Origin: Paralichthys olivaceus
Lineage: Eukaryota; Chordata; Actinopteri; Pleuronectiformes; Paralichthyidae
Assembly: GCF_024713975.1 (NCBI RefSeq)
Contig: NC_091111.1
Span: 14,548,501 to 14,612,500, forward strand
Direction of reading: 5' to 3'
DNA length: 64,000 nt
The number at the start of each line of letters is the position of its first letter. Position 1 is the first letter of the stretch. Of the stretch, positions 24,401 through 40,799 are shown in pieces. The translations under genes and the position numbers were made by a program. The notes under the pieces are model-generated. The model was not told the DNA's origin. It did no database searches and saw only the letters and a list, made by a program, of their open reading frames with translations.

Positions 24401-27400
24401 CTGACAACAAACCAACAAACAGATGCAAGTGACAACACAACCTCCTCTGCGGAGATAAACAGCTAAGACAATGAGGGTTGCACATTCTGTCAAAAACAAA
24501 CAGGGCTTGTGGTTGCACTGTGTTCTTGTTCAAAACAAAACACCAGCAGTGCATCATTAATCATCCGAGGTTGGTTTTCTCTTAAAACTTTTAAACCAAG
24601 AGTGAACAAGATGTTTTTCTTCATAATGTCTCCAAATACAAGATCTGCAGAGACAGCTGCGAGGAAATTAAGCAACTGAAATGAACTTTCAATGCTGAGT
24701 CACTGCATCATGTGCTGAGCATTCAGATATTTCCTTGTTACGGTTCAATCACTTCTCTAGTCTTAACTTTTATTTTGACACCAGCACGACTGGTTCTGAC
24801 ATCTTGAACAACTGGAACCATTCCTCCAACCACATCCACACAAGGATACACTTCACAGCTCCCTGTGGTTCTATTTCTACAAGAGGTAGAGGAGGGGAGT
24901 TTCCATTCTGAGTCCCTCATGAGCTAACACTCGAACCACCCACAGTGCCGCCCCTTCGAGAGGACAGGCTGCGAGTAAAGAGGAACAACGGTTCTCTGGA
25001 AGTACAGAGATAAAAATAATGACACCGTTTCCACAATCAAGGTGCTGATAATAAGGAAGTCATTTTGGATTAACAACCAATCCAACCGAAGGTGCATTTG
25101 TAGTGGAAAGATTAGTGTTGCATTTACCTGGTATAAATTATTTTGGATGTCCAGGACTTCTTTTGGGAAAAGCTCTATCAAGTGCTGAGTGATGAAATCG
25201 TCTTCATGGATGATTGCTAAGTGCAGGAATCTAGAGGAGTGGAAAAGAAAAACAATAAATATATAAATTAGCATGCTTCCATTTAAACCATAGTCTGATA
25301 GACGACATGACAGCCCCCAAAAAGTGAAGCCAAATCATCTTGAGTGGTCTGCCTGGCCTGCTGCCATGACAGCTGAGCGCCACTCGTGATTGGTCGAACA
25401 CTTTTATCTAAGGGACCTCAATGCCCGAGCGGCAGCGTCCATCTTTGTCTGTATATGACAAAAACCTGCAGACCTACTTTTACTCAAAAGCAACAGAGTT
25501 GAGTAATGGTGGAAAAGAAAATGCACGTCAGCAAGAGTGAAGATGTTGCTTCACAATTTTCCTCAGTATTCATCTCAGGAGTTAGTGGGCTGAATGGCAA
25601 GATTCAGAGGTTGGGTTATTGGTCGATTCCAAAAAATGTAGCGAGGTTAGCGAAACACCTGTTAAACTAAGTGAGCGTGTTGGAACACATATCAGATGGC
25701 ACATCTTTGCAGCACATTATGAAATTAGAAAACAACACGTTACCTCAAAACCTGAATGGGAAGTTGTAGCAAACAAATGCGTGCAAAAAGCAGGAAATGG
25801 AACCTTGCGTTCAAACTTTATATAGACTAACCTTCAAAAAGGCAAAAGGGGCCTGTTCTGTAAAACAATTTCAACAGATTTAATCAAAGTGGTGCTTAAT
25901 AAAGTTTGTTTCTCTAGCATCTGGAGATCACAGGTTGAAGCTGATGTCAAAGAGAGTTTTCTGGAGGATCAGCAGCAAGCTCCTCTGGGCAGAATAAATC
26001 TCATTTGACCAGAAAAAATAACGGTGGATGTGGCGCTCTTTTGCAGACAGACAGTGTGAGCTCAAAAGTCGTAACAAAACTTCTCTGCAGACGTATGATT
26101 CAGCGTCCTGCTTTTAACAGGTCACTACCAATTTTCTGATTTCCTGTCAGATGTCACACACATTAACATCATTTGCACAAGAAAACCTTTCCTGTCTCCC
26201 GGAGCCACATATAGAAACACAAAATCAAATTTGATTAAATTATCTCTGTGAGGTTGTTAAATATTAAATGTGGTTATGTGATTATGAATCTGATTTAAGA
26301 GGAAAGCCGTTCAATTAAGCAGTTAATCATCATCAAGTCTGATTGATTCACTGTCTGTGTCTGTCTGGTCCTTTTTTAACCGGTGGATCAATAAAACTAA
26401 TTTGTGTTATATATATATATGTGAAATAAATCTTTTGCTTAATCACAAAAAAATTACAATGTTTGTATTCTGACTTAAAAATTAATTTGTAAGCTTAATA
26501 CAGTCGAGAGCACTTAATCATTAAAATATTTTATGGGTAAATAGAAAAAATAAATTTTGGATTGCATAAGGTAAAAACCTTTCACAATCATAATGTGTTT
26601 AATTTCATTATAGAAGATGAAGACAATTTTACTTTTATTTTGTTTTTACCAATCGTTGCAAGTAAACAACTACTAACTGGTTGGGAAACATGTCTGTGAC
26701 ATAAAGTATTTTGTAAGAAGGAGGAACTGCTGACATTCTGCATGTCTGCAGTGTTTAAATATAACTTCTAACTAATCATAATAAAGTGAATATCTAGGAA
26801 TTTTAGAACTTTTTCAGACAAATCAGGGAATCTGAATTTGCTTCAATGACTTCTGAGAAACTGAAATTAGAAAAAGGAGATTAATCCACCGACTGAGCCT
26901 GTGAGCCAAGACAAAAACATCCAAAGTTCACACTCAAATAAATCTGGAAAAAGCTGAACAGACAGAAACAAAACCAGTGTTTGCATTAAAATATCTGTTG
27001 TTAATGGAGATTGGAGATATTTATGTGTAAATGTATGGATAATGCATCACAATATACCCCGATCAGACACAACATTAAATCCAGCTGTGCTATAAATACA
27101 TATCATTTATATATTATTATATTATATACAGAGAATGATTAAAAAGTCTGCAGACTGGGGGATCTGCACTTTACTGACGAGTCAACGCTGAGCAAACCTC
27201 TAAATGTGAAAGGGACTTCCTGGTTTGAGTAACTCTTGAATGAATAAGAAGCAAAAAAAAAAAAAAGTCCCATGGGGGAAATTAATATTTGCATCATTCT
27301 TTCTGTCTGAACCGGACTGGGTGGTGTGTGTTTCAGGTGTCTTTATTCCACTCAGGTGTCTTTAGTTAGGGTGTGAGAACGAAACCATGTGTTCCCAACA

Positions 27401-28980
27401 AGCAGCGAGTGGAAACGTAAAGAGGTCAGACCTTCAGCAGCACCGCTGAGATGCCATGACCGCATCAGAAATCTGCAGGAGTCATTAACAGGTCCGGCCC
27501 CGGCGTTAAGTCAAAGTGATGACATGGCAACAATAGATGAGTGTGTGTCTCTGCTGACAGAGATGTGTGTGTGTGTGTGTGTGGGGGTTGACATGTTGGG
27601 GTCGTGTGCAAAAAGCTGCAGTTTCCTTGACTCAAAGTGAGAAAGGAACAGAAGCAAAAAAAAAAGACACTGGCAGGTAACCAGATGACATTTTTAGATG
27701 CCTGGAAACAGAAAGAAAGAAGCAGCAGCTTGTGAACTGCGGGATCCATCAGTTAAAAACATGTGTATGCACCACCATGCTATACTGATCAACAAGTTTC
27801 TTGGATCAAACACAAGCCACAGAGCTGCCTCACAGCGTGTGCTTTGTCTGTGCTGCATGGGGAAGTCCAGGCCTATCTGTTTCACTTCTGTTTTCTGGCT
27901 CAGAGACGCCTCACAGGAGTCCATCCACATTCATGATGAGGACAAAGTTCATTAAAGAAAAAAAATAAAGTCAGAATCACACCGAGATAAAATCCCCTTC
28001 AAGACTGGAATCATGGCAAAACCTGGGGCTTGATCTCAGTGTGATATCATACTGACGGCATGAGCAGCTATTTGTTGTGTTTTGCTTTACTGCCAGTCAT
28101 CATCAGTGGAAGAGTGAAGCCGCTGGATACTTTGACAGAGCTGAAAACTTGATAAGAAAATTAATTTTGCAACTTTTTGGTGATCGTCCCTTTACAGGAA
28201 CATTTATCAAACACAAATTCAAAATATTATCTGGTCTCATCTTCTAAAATACAACAGAAATACAGCTTTTAACTCATTTAGATGTGTTTGAGTTATAGTT
28301 TCAAACTGTACACTTGAAGATTTGGCTTGGTTTTTATTTATTTGTTCAATTCTTTTTACGGGGCTGATTAATAAAGGAAATGATTTCCTGAGCCCTAACC
28401 AGAGCTGCTGCTGTTTGTGGAACTCAGAGTTAATATAATTATGCTCAAATAGAAAGTTAATTTATAAGAACTATAGTTAAAATGAAACTGTGGACTAACT
28501 TTTCTTTTCCAGTATTGCAAACTCATTAAATATGACTTTTGAGACTGAATTGAAATGCACCGTATTTGAACTTCACCCAGGAGTTTTTCTGCAAAGAGCC
28601 CGTGGACCTGAGGAGAGTTTTAGTTTGAAATAAGACATTTAGACAATAAAACATCAAACCTACGTGTCTCCCTCCTCAGTTATAGTCGTGAGTAAGTTCT
28701 CCTCCTGCTCACACAGTTCAGAGCTGAGGGTGTGCTCCTCCTGGCCGCTGGAAAGCGAGCAGCTCCCCACCAACTCCGACAGACTCTCCCCGGTGATGGA
28801 CGAGGAGCCGTAGGCTGAGTCCAGGCGCTCATCCACGGCGAACTTCTCCCTCGGCCCGCTGAGGTCCGCGCCGGGGTCCCGCGGCTCCTCCGACTTCAGA
28901 ATGGAGCGGTACGAGTCGATGCCCGAGTCTGTGCGGTTCTCTCCGGCGTACAAGTCTTTACTGCAGTCGTCGCTCGCCAT
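21499..28980 (-). CDS. nfkbie: NF-kappa-B inhibitor epsilon (IkB epsilon)
   Basis: Cytoplasmic ankyrin-repeat protein that holds Rel/NF-kB dimers inactive until it is phosphorylated and degraded. Coding exons (minus): 28980-28664, 25230-25128, 23659-23449, 23004-22916, 22210-21962 and 21567-21499. Total 1038 nt, 345 residues. The IKK phosphodegron DSGIDS is at residues 18-23, followed by DERLDSAYGSSSITGE, close to human ERADSTYGSSSLT. About six ankyrin repeats follow: FLHLAIIHEDDF.., SPLHLATYLNL.., TALHVACQHGQ.., ACLHLAALNRQ.., TALHLAVELHD.. and TPLHLAVGRQD... The VLDIQNNLYQ run is identical to human NFKBIE and separates it from IkB alpha and beta. The last exon, missed by long-frame searches, encodes ILALFPFDDIQISGRSVVVV plus KF and matches the human LLPFDDLKISGK tail. 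Intron 1 is 3.4 kb and contains a repeat copy. Confidence 0.96.
25288..25459. repeat. Copy of the dispersed inverted-repeat element (nfkbie intron 1)
   Basis: Begins ACCATAGTCTGATAGACGAC, then ATGACAGCCCCCAAAAAGTG and AAGCCAAA, and ends CGTCCATCTTTGTCTGTATA. This is the same plan as the copies at 39490-39893 and 46823-47072: inverted ends containing AAGATGG/CCATCTT and an inner GTGAAGCCAAA/TGGCTTC segment. It is short and diverged. Confidence 0.6.
25460..28620 (-). other. Bulk of nfkbie intron 1
   Basis: About 3.2 kb of AT-rich intron with a short (GT)n run near 27566-27583 and no exon-like stretch that I can support. Confidence 0.5.
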
Positions 28981-29440
28981 GGTGGAGGAGGTAGTGGCCT
29001 CGCCGGGCTTCTCCCTCCCTCCTTCCCGGGCTTGAGAGGCTACTCGCGGCTGCTGTGGCCGCTCGGTGCTCGGCGATGTGACCGGACAGCGGGGACAGTT
29101 CTGCGGGCACCTGAGGGAACCACCGCTCCTTTGAGAAACCGAGAGCCGCCGCGTTTCATTCCACTAACCGATCGAACATTTCAGCAGCCAGCTCCACGCC
29201 TCCAGCTTTTCTCTATCGATTATCGACTGTTCTGAAAGTTACACAACACGGTGCGGTCATCACCGACCTGGAGACAAAACCAGCGGGGGGAGAGGAGCGG
29301 TGAGGCGGCTCTGCTCGTCTGGATATCCGGTAACAACAGCAGGAGCTCCGGGCGGAGAAGAAGAAGAAGAAGAGGAAGAAGAGCTGACACGTGAAAGAGA
29401 AGCTGTTTGTGTCACGAGGGGGAATCCCCAGTGCGCGTGC
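28981..29440 (-). promoter_or_regulatory. nfkbie promoter and 5' UTR region
   Basis: GC-rich stretch upstream of the ATG at 28980, containing a (GAA)n run near 29358-29385 and a kappa-B site at 29420-29429. I cannot place the start site precisely. Confidence 0.5.
29420..29429. promoter_or_regulatory. Perfect kappa-B site GGGAATCCCC
   Basis: Matches the NF-kB consensus GGGRNWYYCC at all ten positions and lies 440 bases upstream of the nfkbie start codon. NFKBIE is a known NF-kB-induced feedback inhibitor in mammals, so the position is meaningful. Direct regulation in this species is inferred. Confidence 0.6.
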
Positions 29441-29449
29441 ACGACCCAC

Positions 29450-31190
29450 ACACACACAAACACACGCGCGCTAGAAAAAACTTTAAGCGGAAGTCATGTG
29501 CATTTCAAAATAAAGGTTGTAGTGTCAAAACATAGTAGTATGAACACACAAGTAGAACTATGACAGACATAATACATTAATACATTAATGCAGGAATAAA
29601 TAATAAAGATATATATAAAAATACGACTTGAATTTACTTCCAAACTATTCTGGTCTTTTATCTTTATAATAATAGTAATTATTATTATTATTTGTGAACT
29701 TCCCTCATTATTTTAACCATTTGTTTTATAATAATAATATAATCATTAGTATTAGTAGCTGCAGTGTGTGTTCTGGACTGTAGGAGATGTCAGTCTGCGC
29801 TTTGAAATACAACATTGCATAAGAGAATTATAGTTCCAGTATATTTTCCACTCATGCATTCAAATGTTAACTTTATTCTTCTCAGTCACTATGCCCACTC
29901 TATTTTCTGCCTACATTAAATCTGTTGGTTCTAATTTTGACTTCCACAAAAGATCAGGTGTAACCCAGCTACCATTTCTTCATTCCTTTTCTATTCGGGG
30001 AACTGCTTGTTGTAGTTTGGCCTTTAGAGGGCTCACTCACACAGCTACTGATCACTGACTCTTTGGATTCATCATAAATAGTCTATAAAACGATAGTGAC
30101 TGTCCGAGAGAAACCTTTACTGCTGCCAAGAGCTGCCATCTGTTTTCATGTCATCTACTGTAATGTTTACTTACTCCTCACTATGCCAGCAGTCCAGTCC
30201 AATGTCTGTATTGTGGGCTGTGATAAACAGAGGCTCGTGTGCCAGGGTTGTGAGCTAAATGGTTTCTGTGTCAACAGTGATGTTTTCAAAGGAAGCAATG
30301 GGAAGAATTTAAGATATTCTTTTGTACATGCTAAATCTTATTTATCATACGCTATTTCTTGTACCTCTAATTAAAATGAATTGTCGGCTGCATCATTTTT
30401 TGCCTTGTCATAACAAATTGTCAGAGCTGCCCCTTGGGACAAAGCAGAGACATGTCTGGGAAATTGAGATCTTTTGTGTAGGCTGTCTGTGATGAACAAG
30501 TGATTGATGGTCTAAATTCAAGTGTTTCCATGCACGTCTAATCTTGTTAAGTAATAAACATTCTTCTTCCTTGTTTGGTGTATTGGGCGTTGGCTACCAA
30601 CATCAAGGTGTATTACTGCCACCTACTATATTTCTTATTCTTCTTCAAATTCATTATTATTAATAATACTAACTTTGTTTGCATGTTACAAAGTTATTTA
30701 CAGAGAGGAAAACAAGAAAACTAAACATCAAACACAACAAGCAAAATAATAGTTAAAAATTAAAGGCAACAAATACAAGATTAAAATATCTTTCAAAAAA
30801 TGACTGTAGAGTTTCACCACTACTTCTCACACAATTCACAATATAGTTGTAGGGTTATTGCTTCATTGTTTTCCCTTGTGTTGTTCCCACAGTTACAGCC
30901 TCTCATTGGGGGATAATACTTTTGGTGCATAGAGACATGGAGCTAATGGGATGCAGGGGGGGTGGGTTCTTTTGTGCAGCCTCTGTGATTCACTTGAAGT
31001 GGGACGCGTGCATGTAGAAGTGTGTGTCTCTACATTGTTGTGTTGGGCTGGTTTGCTCACACGTGCCGCTTCCTGTCGTCTTTGTCCTGCCTCACAGCTC
31101 CACAGCCTGCAGGGAGAGGAGAGGAGCTGTCTGCAGCCTTTGCCTCTTCCTCACCCTGCATCCCTTGCAGCAGTATCTCCATCACGCTTT
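29450..31190. other. Spacer between divergent nfkbie and tmem151b
   Basis: Mostly AT-rich with no gene I can support. A copy of the TTATTGGCGG-type repeat lies at 30562-30640. The last few hundred bases become GC-richer toward tmem151b. Confidence 0.5.
30562..30640 (+). repeat. Dispersed repeat, TTATTGGCGG..GGTGCATTACTGCC type
   Basis: TTGGTGTATTGGGCGTTGGC, then TACCAACATCAAGGTGTATT and ACTGCCACCTACTA, match a common fish repeat that also occurs three times at 53537-53830. Confidence 0.6.
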
Positions 31191-31199
31191 GCATCGCTG

Positions 31200-31473
31200 G
31201 AGGAGCCTCTAGTCTTTTTTTTTGTTTTTTTGTTGCAAAAGGCACCATGACGAGATTCTCCACCCAGCGACGTGTGCCCACCTGGAGGAGGAGGAGGAGG
31301 ATGCTGCCGGGATGGTGCATCATCCTCTGAGCCGTTTGGGCTCCGAGTGCAGCTGCTTTCTCTCGGATGATGCGCAGAGGGGATCTCGGCGCTCATATGT
31401 TTTTGTGTGATCCGGAAACCCCCACGTCCCGACAGGAGATCCATGCCCCGGTTATTGCAGCGTTTCCACCACC
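31200..31473 (+). promoter_or_regulatory. tmem151b 5' leader with upstream open reading frames (inferred)
   Basis: GC-rich stretch just upstream of the tmem151b ATG. It contains an Arg-rich upstream frame of 27 codons (31247-31330, ATG in good context ACCATGA) and a second ATG at 31367 whose frame overlaps the main start out of register. The transcription start is not identifiable, so it is uncertain that both lie in the mRNA. Confidence 0.35.
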
Positions 31474-36047
<4,574 letters not shown>

Positions 36048-39000
36048 CCCACGGCTGCCACGGGCTTCTGAGCAAAGAATATAATGATGCAGGCTCCGAG
36101 CAAGAAACCTCCTAGCCCCCGGGGTTATGATGATGATGACTTCTGCTTCTTCCTTTTACATATTGTCTCATACAAGTTACTACAAACAAGCATTTGTTCA
36201 AGTTTCAAAAGCTGAAACAAACAAGAAACAATACAATAACATAAACAAGTATGTCTGAAAAAGTCCCCTAATAAGTCAGGGAAACCAGCCTGGATGGTCT
36301 TGATGAGACTGTTGGTTAAACTATAATGTGGCTTTAAAAAAAAAAAGTGTCATGTACAGCCCTACAGCTTCCACTAAGAATCAATTAACCAAGGAATACC
36401 AACTGGAGTCACATCTTACTGTTAATGCCATATCTGTAGATCTAGGTAAAAAATTACATGGACATGAGTAACAATAGAGTTTGGAGCCTAAAATAGATTT
36501 TTATATGACAATTAATGAAGAAATGAAAGATTGATAAATGTTTGATGTCATATTAAGCAAATTATGAGACTTCAACCTCCTTGCTTATTCAAAGTTAGTA
36601 CACGTTGAAATCCAGTGACAAAAAGAGGGATACATTTCCATAGTATAAAAATAAAGGTCTGATACAGACGCTAAAATATCCAGTTGGCTCAAATGGGCTC
36701 GGTGGCGATGACATTATACTTCCCAGCTCGCTAAATTTAGCAACACAGCGGATGAATAATTTATCACAGGAAAGCTAAGGACACAAGAACTTCAAACTGA
36801 ATGAGCGACACGTCTTCAAAATGTTACTCACTATAAACAGTACATTTTGTAGAATGGCCGACTACATAATAAACCTCACCATTATATTGATAGATCAGTG
36901 TCACCTCAGCTACTTTAAAATCTCAAAGATACATTTAATTTCATGTTTGGCAATATTTTTATTCAGCCTACCTCTTTATTTAAGTGCCTAGCGACCAACT
37001 GTTACCGACAAGCATAAGCTACCATAACTCAAATGATCTCATCTCAACATCTTCCCATTGAAACATTTACGCTCATTAGAGCACATGATATATGATGCAT
37101 AGGAGAAACATGCTGTATCACCTGATCTCATTACTGCTTCAGATATAAAGGTCAGAGTCTAAAGGCTCTGGAGACGAGTTTCTTCATAATAACGCAGCTC
37201 GCACAGAGCCGCTGCTGTGCTCTGCTGATGAGTATCAGAGAGACAGCCAGGGAGCTGGCCATCAAAGACGCTCGAAATAGGCAAAGGCCTGGAATCACTA
37301 CTGATAGTGTCAGATTTAATAACATGACAGGATTTCTTTAAAGAACTAAAAAAAAAGTAACTTGCTCTAAACTGGGTGCATGCAGTTTCTTAGTCATGGT
37401 GAATTTTGTTTTACAGCCAAGCCATGCACAAGAAAAAATGTTTAAACGGGAATAAAAGAAGTCAGGTCAGGATTAACCTCCAAAAATATAACACAACTCA
37501 AAGTTTGCTAAATTTCTTCCATTAGCTTTTGTGAATGGTACTTTAGTACAATTTTATAAGTACAGATATAATTCAAGAAAACAGAAATATTTGTTAACAA
37601 GCTGGTTTTCATCTCCTGAGATCTGCATTTAAAAGTTGGATCGCTGGTTGTTTATTTTTTCTGCCATTACGACCATTAGAGTCGAAGGATCTTGACTGTG
37701 GACTTTTTGTGTAACTTCCTGCTTCACAATAATGGGCTTGTACTGTAAATTGTGACCAATTCTACCCATACTCATTACATTCCATGTGTGCTGTTAGGTC
37801 TGGAGTTGGGGACTATCTTTATAGCAATACTAGGGAATGCACTGAAAATAGAGAAAAGGTCAACGAGATGTGACAAAAAAAACTAAACAGAATCTAGCAA
37901 ACCTGCCATTTCATTCAACAAATGGCCATTTCCGATCATTTTTCACCTGTTTTCGCAAGCTCACCTATGCAAGCCCCATCAACTCAGGATCATATTCAGG
38001 GCAAGGATTCTGCTTGCAACAATATCCCAAAACTTTCTCATTTCAACTTTAGGTTTTGCCAGTTATGCACACTTTGTATTTTAAAGGCTTTTGTAAGAAA
38101 CAGCTGCATGACAACAGCCTAGAGGGGTTTGCAAACACAGGATGCTGAAACAAACAGTTCAGAAGCAGATCGAACAAGAACCTCCTTCAGGTCCTGGTGT
38201 TCATAACGTTCACTATACATACTGATATCTTTGTTAGAATATTAAAGAAATAGTTTGACAGTTTGGGAACAAAGCTCATTCGCTTTATTAATTCGATTAA
38301 TACTATTCTGATGTCTGTTTGGCATATAAGCTTTTGGCCAGTTAGCTTAGCTTAGCATAAAGACCACAAACAGGGAAACAGCTGTAGCCTGAACATAACA
38401 ACCTATGCTTGCATTTTATAGTTACGCACATTAACCCCCTTAGCTGTTTCCCCATTTTCGGTCTTCATTCAAGAGAATCAGCTCTTATTGAGAAAACATT
38501 TTCCTAAAATGTCAAACTATTCTTTAAATGGTTCGAAGGCCGTACACAATAAGACCTTTTTTTTCCACAAGAAACCAAATGAGGGGCGGGGATTTGAATT
38601 CACGTATGAATTAACTAAGTTTCTTCGGCTTGTTGGTCGTTGTTTCTGATTCCGAGTCATGAAGGACTGGATCATATCCCAGCATGCATTGGTCAGAAGG
38701 CAGAGAATCAAGTGGATGTCACGCATGTCCTTGTATTGTAAAAACCCAGAGGACACCAAGAACAAGAGCATGCAAACTCCACAAGGAATCAAAACATATA
38801 CAATCTGTAGGAGGTGGAGGTACCATAGCAGATGTTTCATGTTCTTATTCATACTTATTAATATAATTAGCCAACAAGCCTCTCAGATGGCTTCACTGTG
38901 ATATTCATACAGAATAGAAAAATGTGTTTACCAGTGCAATGTTTACCTGACAATATTGACATGAAAAATATTTGGGGTATATAAAAATGGTTCTAAATCC

Positions 39001-39230
39001 GATTTGGAAGTTTCATAACTTGACATTTTTGCTCCATAGATGACTGTTAGCATAAAGGCTTTTGTCATGCAAAGCACTGAACCCTTTACTGTGTATAGAT
39101 GGTTTTATGTACTCTCTTTCACTCAAGAATGCTCTAGGGCTTGTCTTTTTATATTTAAATGTTGTGTATTTTCCGGAGTGTAGGGCAGAGAGGCTTTGTA
39201 CTGTAAATAAAATAGAGATGAGAGGATAGA
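36048..39230 (+). other. tmem151b long 3' UTR (inferred)
   Basis: No gene on either strand. The AATAAA at 39206-39211 (TACTGTAAATAAAATAGAG) looks like a genuine gene end, giving an AT-rich 3' UTR of about 3.2 kb, which is common for neural genes. A complete MITE lies inside it at 38242-38527. Shorter 3' ends are possible. Confidence 0.45.
38242..38527. mobile_element. MITE with TTAAAG(G)AATAGTTTGACA inverted ends
   Basis: 286-base nonautonomous DNA element. The left end TTAAAGAAATAGTTTGACA and right end GTCAAACTATTCTTTAA are inverted repeats. The interior contains AGTTAGCTTAGCTTAGCATA, a hallmark of a MITE abundant in percomorph fish, and GGGAAACAGCTGTAGCCTGA. Both ends are present, so it looks complete. 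It carries no coding capacity. Confidence 0.8.
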
Positions 39231-40560
39231 TTGACTGTGGATGTGGATCTTAGATGAATGTGTCACACACAGAGACGTAACCGGAGCAGGGACGTTGTTT
39301 TGACATGCAGACGTTAAAGGGCGAGTTTGTTAAAAAGTCGCTAATGGCAATGAAATCCCTTTCAGAATGCTTCAAGCTTGTGCAGCTTTAAATTGACCTG
39401 TTTGAATGACTTCTCTTGTTTTAACACATTTTTGAAATGGAATATGATACAACTTTATTTGACTGATTCACAATAGGGTTCACAGCATTGATTGTAAATA
39501 AAGATGGACGACTTGTCACCACTTCGTCCTACAGTCCAGAAATTAAGCCAAAATATTTTGTCAAGAAGGATGCCATCTTGAAGAGATGATGACGTTTGAA
39601 CCCCGAATCGGCACAGTAGTGACCAGACGATGGAGCCACAATATCAAGCCGTATCAAATTACTAATTAAAACCAAATGTACCAGAAACATTTGAACAAAC
39701 ATTAGTGTGATAAGAATTAGCTAAAACGACAGAGCAAAGTGTGTATTTTGGCATTTTAGTTTGTCCACTACACTAACATAGTGGAGATTGGGTTTATGAC
39801 CAACACTGCAGCCAGCCACCAGGGGGTGATTTAGATGAATTGGCTTCACTTCTGCGATGCTGTCATTTCGGCCATCTTTATTTACAGTCCATGGTTCACA
39901 TAAACACATGTAGTACACATTTTGAGGGACTTTTGAATGATTGTTGATATTAATTACTGATATAAAGACCATCAGTAATTGTAGATTGACATATTGCTAA
40001 ATAAATTCACCATGAACCTACAGATTAGCTTTGTCTCTCAAATTATGATTCTTTAAAACTAGTGAATTTTGTAAGAATAGAAACCGGGTCATTGATTACA
40101 CATAAGATTTGTTAGTAGCTGCCTAGAGAAGGTGTCACATTATTAGCAAGTAGATATGGGTGAAACTAAAACAACACAAGACTGTATGTATTCCAACACC
40201 ACAATGATGCCTTGATGTTACATATGGACTGAATACCAAATCTGTGTATCAAAATGGAATAAAACTCCTCAATAAACTGAAATGCTCACTGAAATGTGTC
40301 AGAAAGGACTGTGATGCTACACATTTTGTGGTCGGTCTAAATGGTCGTTTATACTTCCACCACTGGTCTGGAACTAAAAATACTTTAAAAGATATAAGAC
40401 TGGGGATATTTTGATATCTTATGTTATTGTCAGCAAATCCCATGAAAAGATATATATATATATAAAGGTATATATAATTAACTAAAGCCAGACTTACTGG
40501 GAAAATAAGCACTTGGACATTCAGTGTGATAATAACTACTTAAAATGACAAATCATCTTT
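39231..40560. other. Spacer between convergent tmem151b and tcte1
   Basis: AT-rich. It contains the inverted-repeat element at 39490-39893 and a short (TA)n run near 40449-40464. No gene seen. Confidence 0.5.
39490..39893. mobile_element. Dispersed inverted-repeat element (MITE-like), best-preserved copy
   Basis: About 400 bases with inverted ends: left GATTGTAAATAAAGATGG, right CCATCTTTATTTACAGTCC. The interior has GTTTATGACCAACACTGCAG followed by CCAGCCACCAGGGGGTGAT and a TTGGCTTCACTTCT segment, the pattern of a repeat widespread in teleost spacers. No coding capacity. Related copies lie at 25288-25459 and 46823-47072. Confidence 0.7.
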
Positions 40561-40568
40561 GAGAAAAA

Positions 40569-40799
40569 TTTATTTAACATGTATTTCAACTTTGGTCCAT
40601 GTCCCATTTGCTAACATGGAGGAAGTGGAGTTCATGGCCTCACTAGAGGCTTGACTCTACATCTAGTGGACAGTTACTCTTGTGTTTTATATCAAATTTG
40701 GTTAAATGTGGCTGAACAGTGGTTTGAATGAATACATGGCCAGGAATCAATAATTAAGACTGATGTGTAGAAAGAAGATCTGACCATTTCTACTTTATT
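40569..40799 (-). other. tcte1 3' UTR (inferred)
   Basis: Between the tcte1 stop (40802-40800) and a minus-strand AATAAA at 40574-40569. Confidence 0.5.
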
